Below, one piece after another: positions 63,723 through 64,000 of a DNA stretch of 64,000 bases. Source of the DNA: Cheilinus undulatus. Taxonomy: Eukaryota > Chordata > Actinopteri > Labriformes > Labridae. Numbering within the stretch: position 1 is the stretch's first letter; every line of letters starts with the position of its first letter. The stretch spans positions 36,521,855 through 36,585,854 of the forward strand of contig NC_054867.1 in the NCBI RefSeq assembly GCF_018320785.1, written 5' to 3'. Below the pieces are notes generated by a model that ran no database searches, was not told where the DNA came from, and saw only the letters and a program-made list of their open reading frames with translations. A program made the translations under genes and the position numbers.

Positions 63723-64000
63723 TTTTATTAATGTAGACATTTCAGTGCAAAACTCTTCATATTATACCTTTAATTGTGAGAAAATCTGATTGGAATTTTT
63801 TTAAATTTTTCTTGCCCATAGAGCTAAAGTGAGTGTGAGTTGCATCTACTAGTATAACTCTCACACCTCCTCCTGTGAAGCTTTGACGAACAGCGCTACT
63901 CCAGGCACAATAAAGACAAAGAACTGACCAATATTTCAGATATCTTGGAACTGCTGTCATGCGTTTGTTGCCCAATAATGATCTTACCCTTTCAAAGTAA

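Overview
The window looks like nuclear DNA of a ray-finned fish. It is AT-rich and holds no recognisable protein-coding host gene. Both flanks carry several old Tc1/mariner transposon pieces of teleost type, (CA)n/(TG)n microsatellites and dispersed non-autonomous repeats. The species is inferred only at this level.

The main feature is a 40.5-kb tandem array at about 10,165-50,709. Its unit is about 688 bp (about 59 units), and every unit carries one tRNA-Gly gene on the minus strand. The sequence of each gene was read against the array consensus: 26 copies are 71 nt with no evident structural lesion and anticodon GCC, 19 are 71 nt with base changes of varying severity, and 14 have altered length (66-70 nt) and are listed as pseudogenes. 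Two of the 71-nt variants (copies 5 and 9) have a G-to-U change that makes the anticodon UCC, still a glycine anticodon. The tRNA carries internal A- and B-box promoters, and nearly every copy has a TTTT Pol III terminator 8-11 nt past its 3' end. Spacers fall into two main types (A and B) that often alternate. Higher-order blocks (four units of about 2.75 kb on the left, five units of about 3.4 kb present three times on the right) show repeated unequal exchange or segmental duplication.

Left flank (1-10,164): a dispersed element (348-1003), two minus-strand Tc1 remnants (1445-1740 and 5940-6550), a degenerate 40-bp minisatellite (4143-4430), a copy of a dispersed repeat (7660-8220) and microsatellites. 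The rest is unassigned single-copy-like DNA.

Right flank (50,710-64,000): two copies of one Tc1 family joined as a large inverted repeat (53,859-55,000), the 3' half of another Tc1 element (56,570-57,312) inserted in a fragment of the dispersed element, a terminal-inverted-repeat element (59,059-59,808) related to the 7660-8220 copy, and two more copies of the first dispersed element (61,422-61,972 and 63,477-63,722).

The likely biology is an amplified glycine tRNA locus kept similar by concerted evolution. Small indels concentrate in the tRNA bodies and about 60 bp upstream of them. This could be real localised mutation at transcribed tRNA genes or a sequencing/consensus artefact in GC-rich hairpins; the sequence alone cannot decide.
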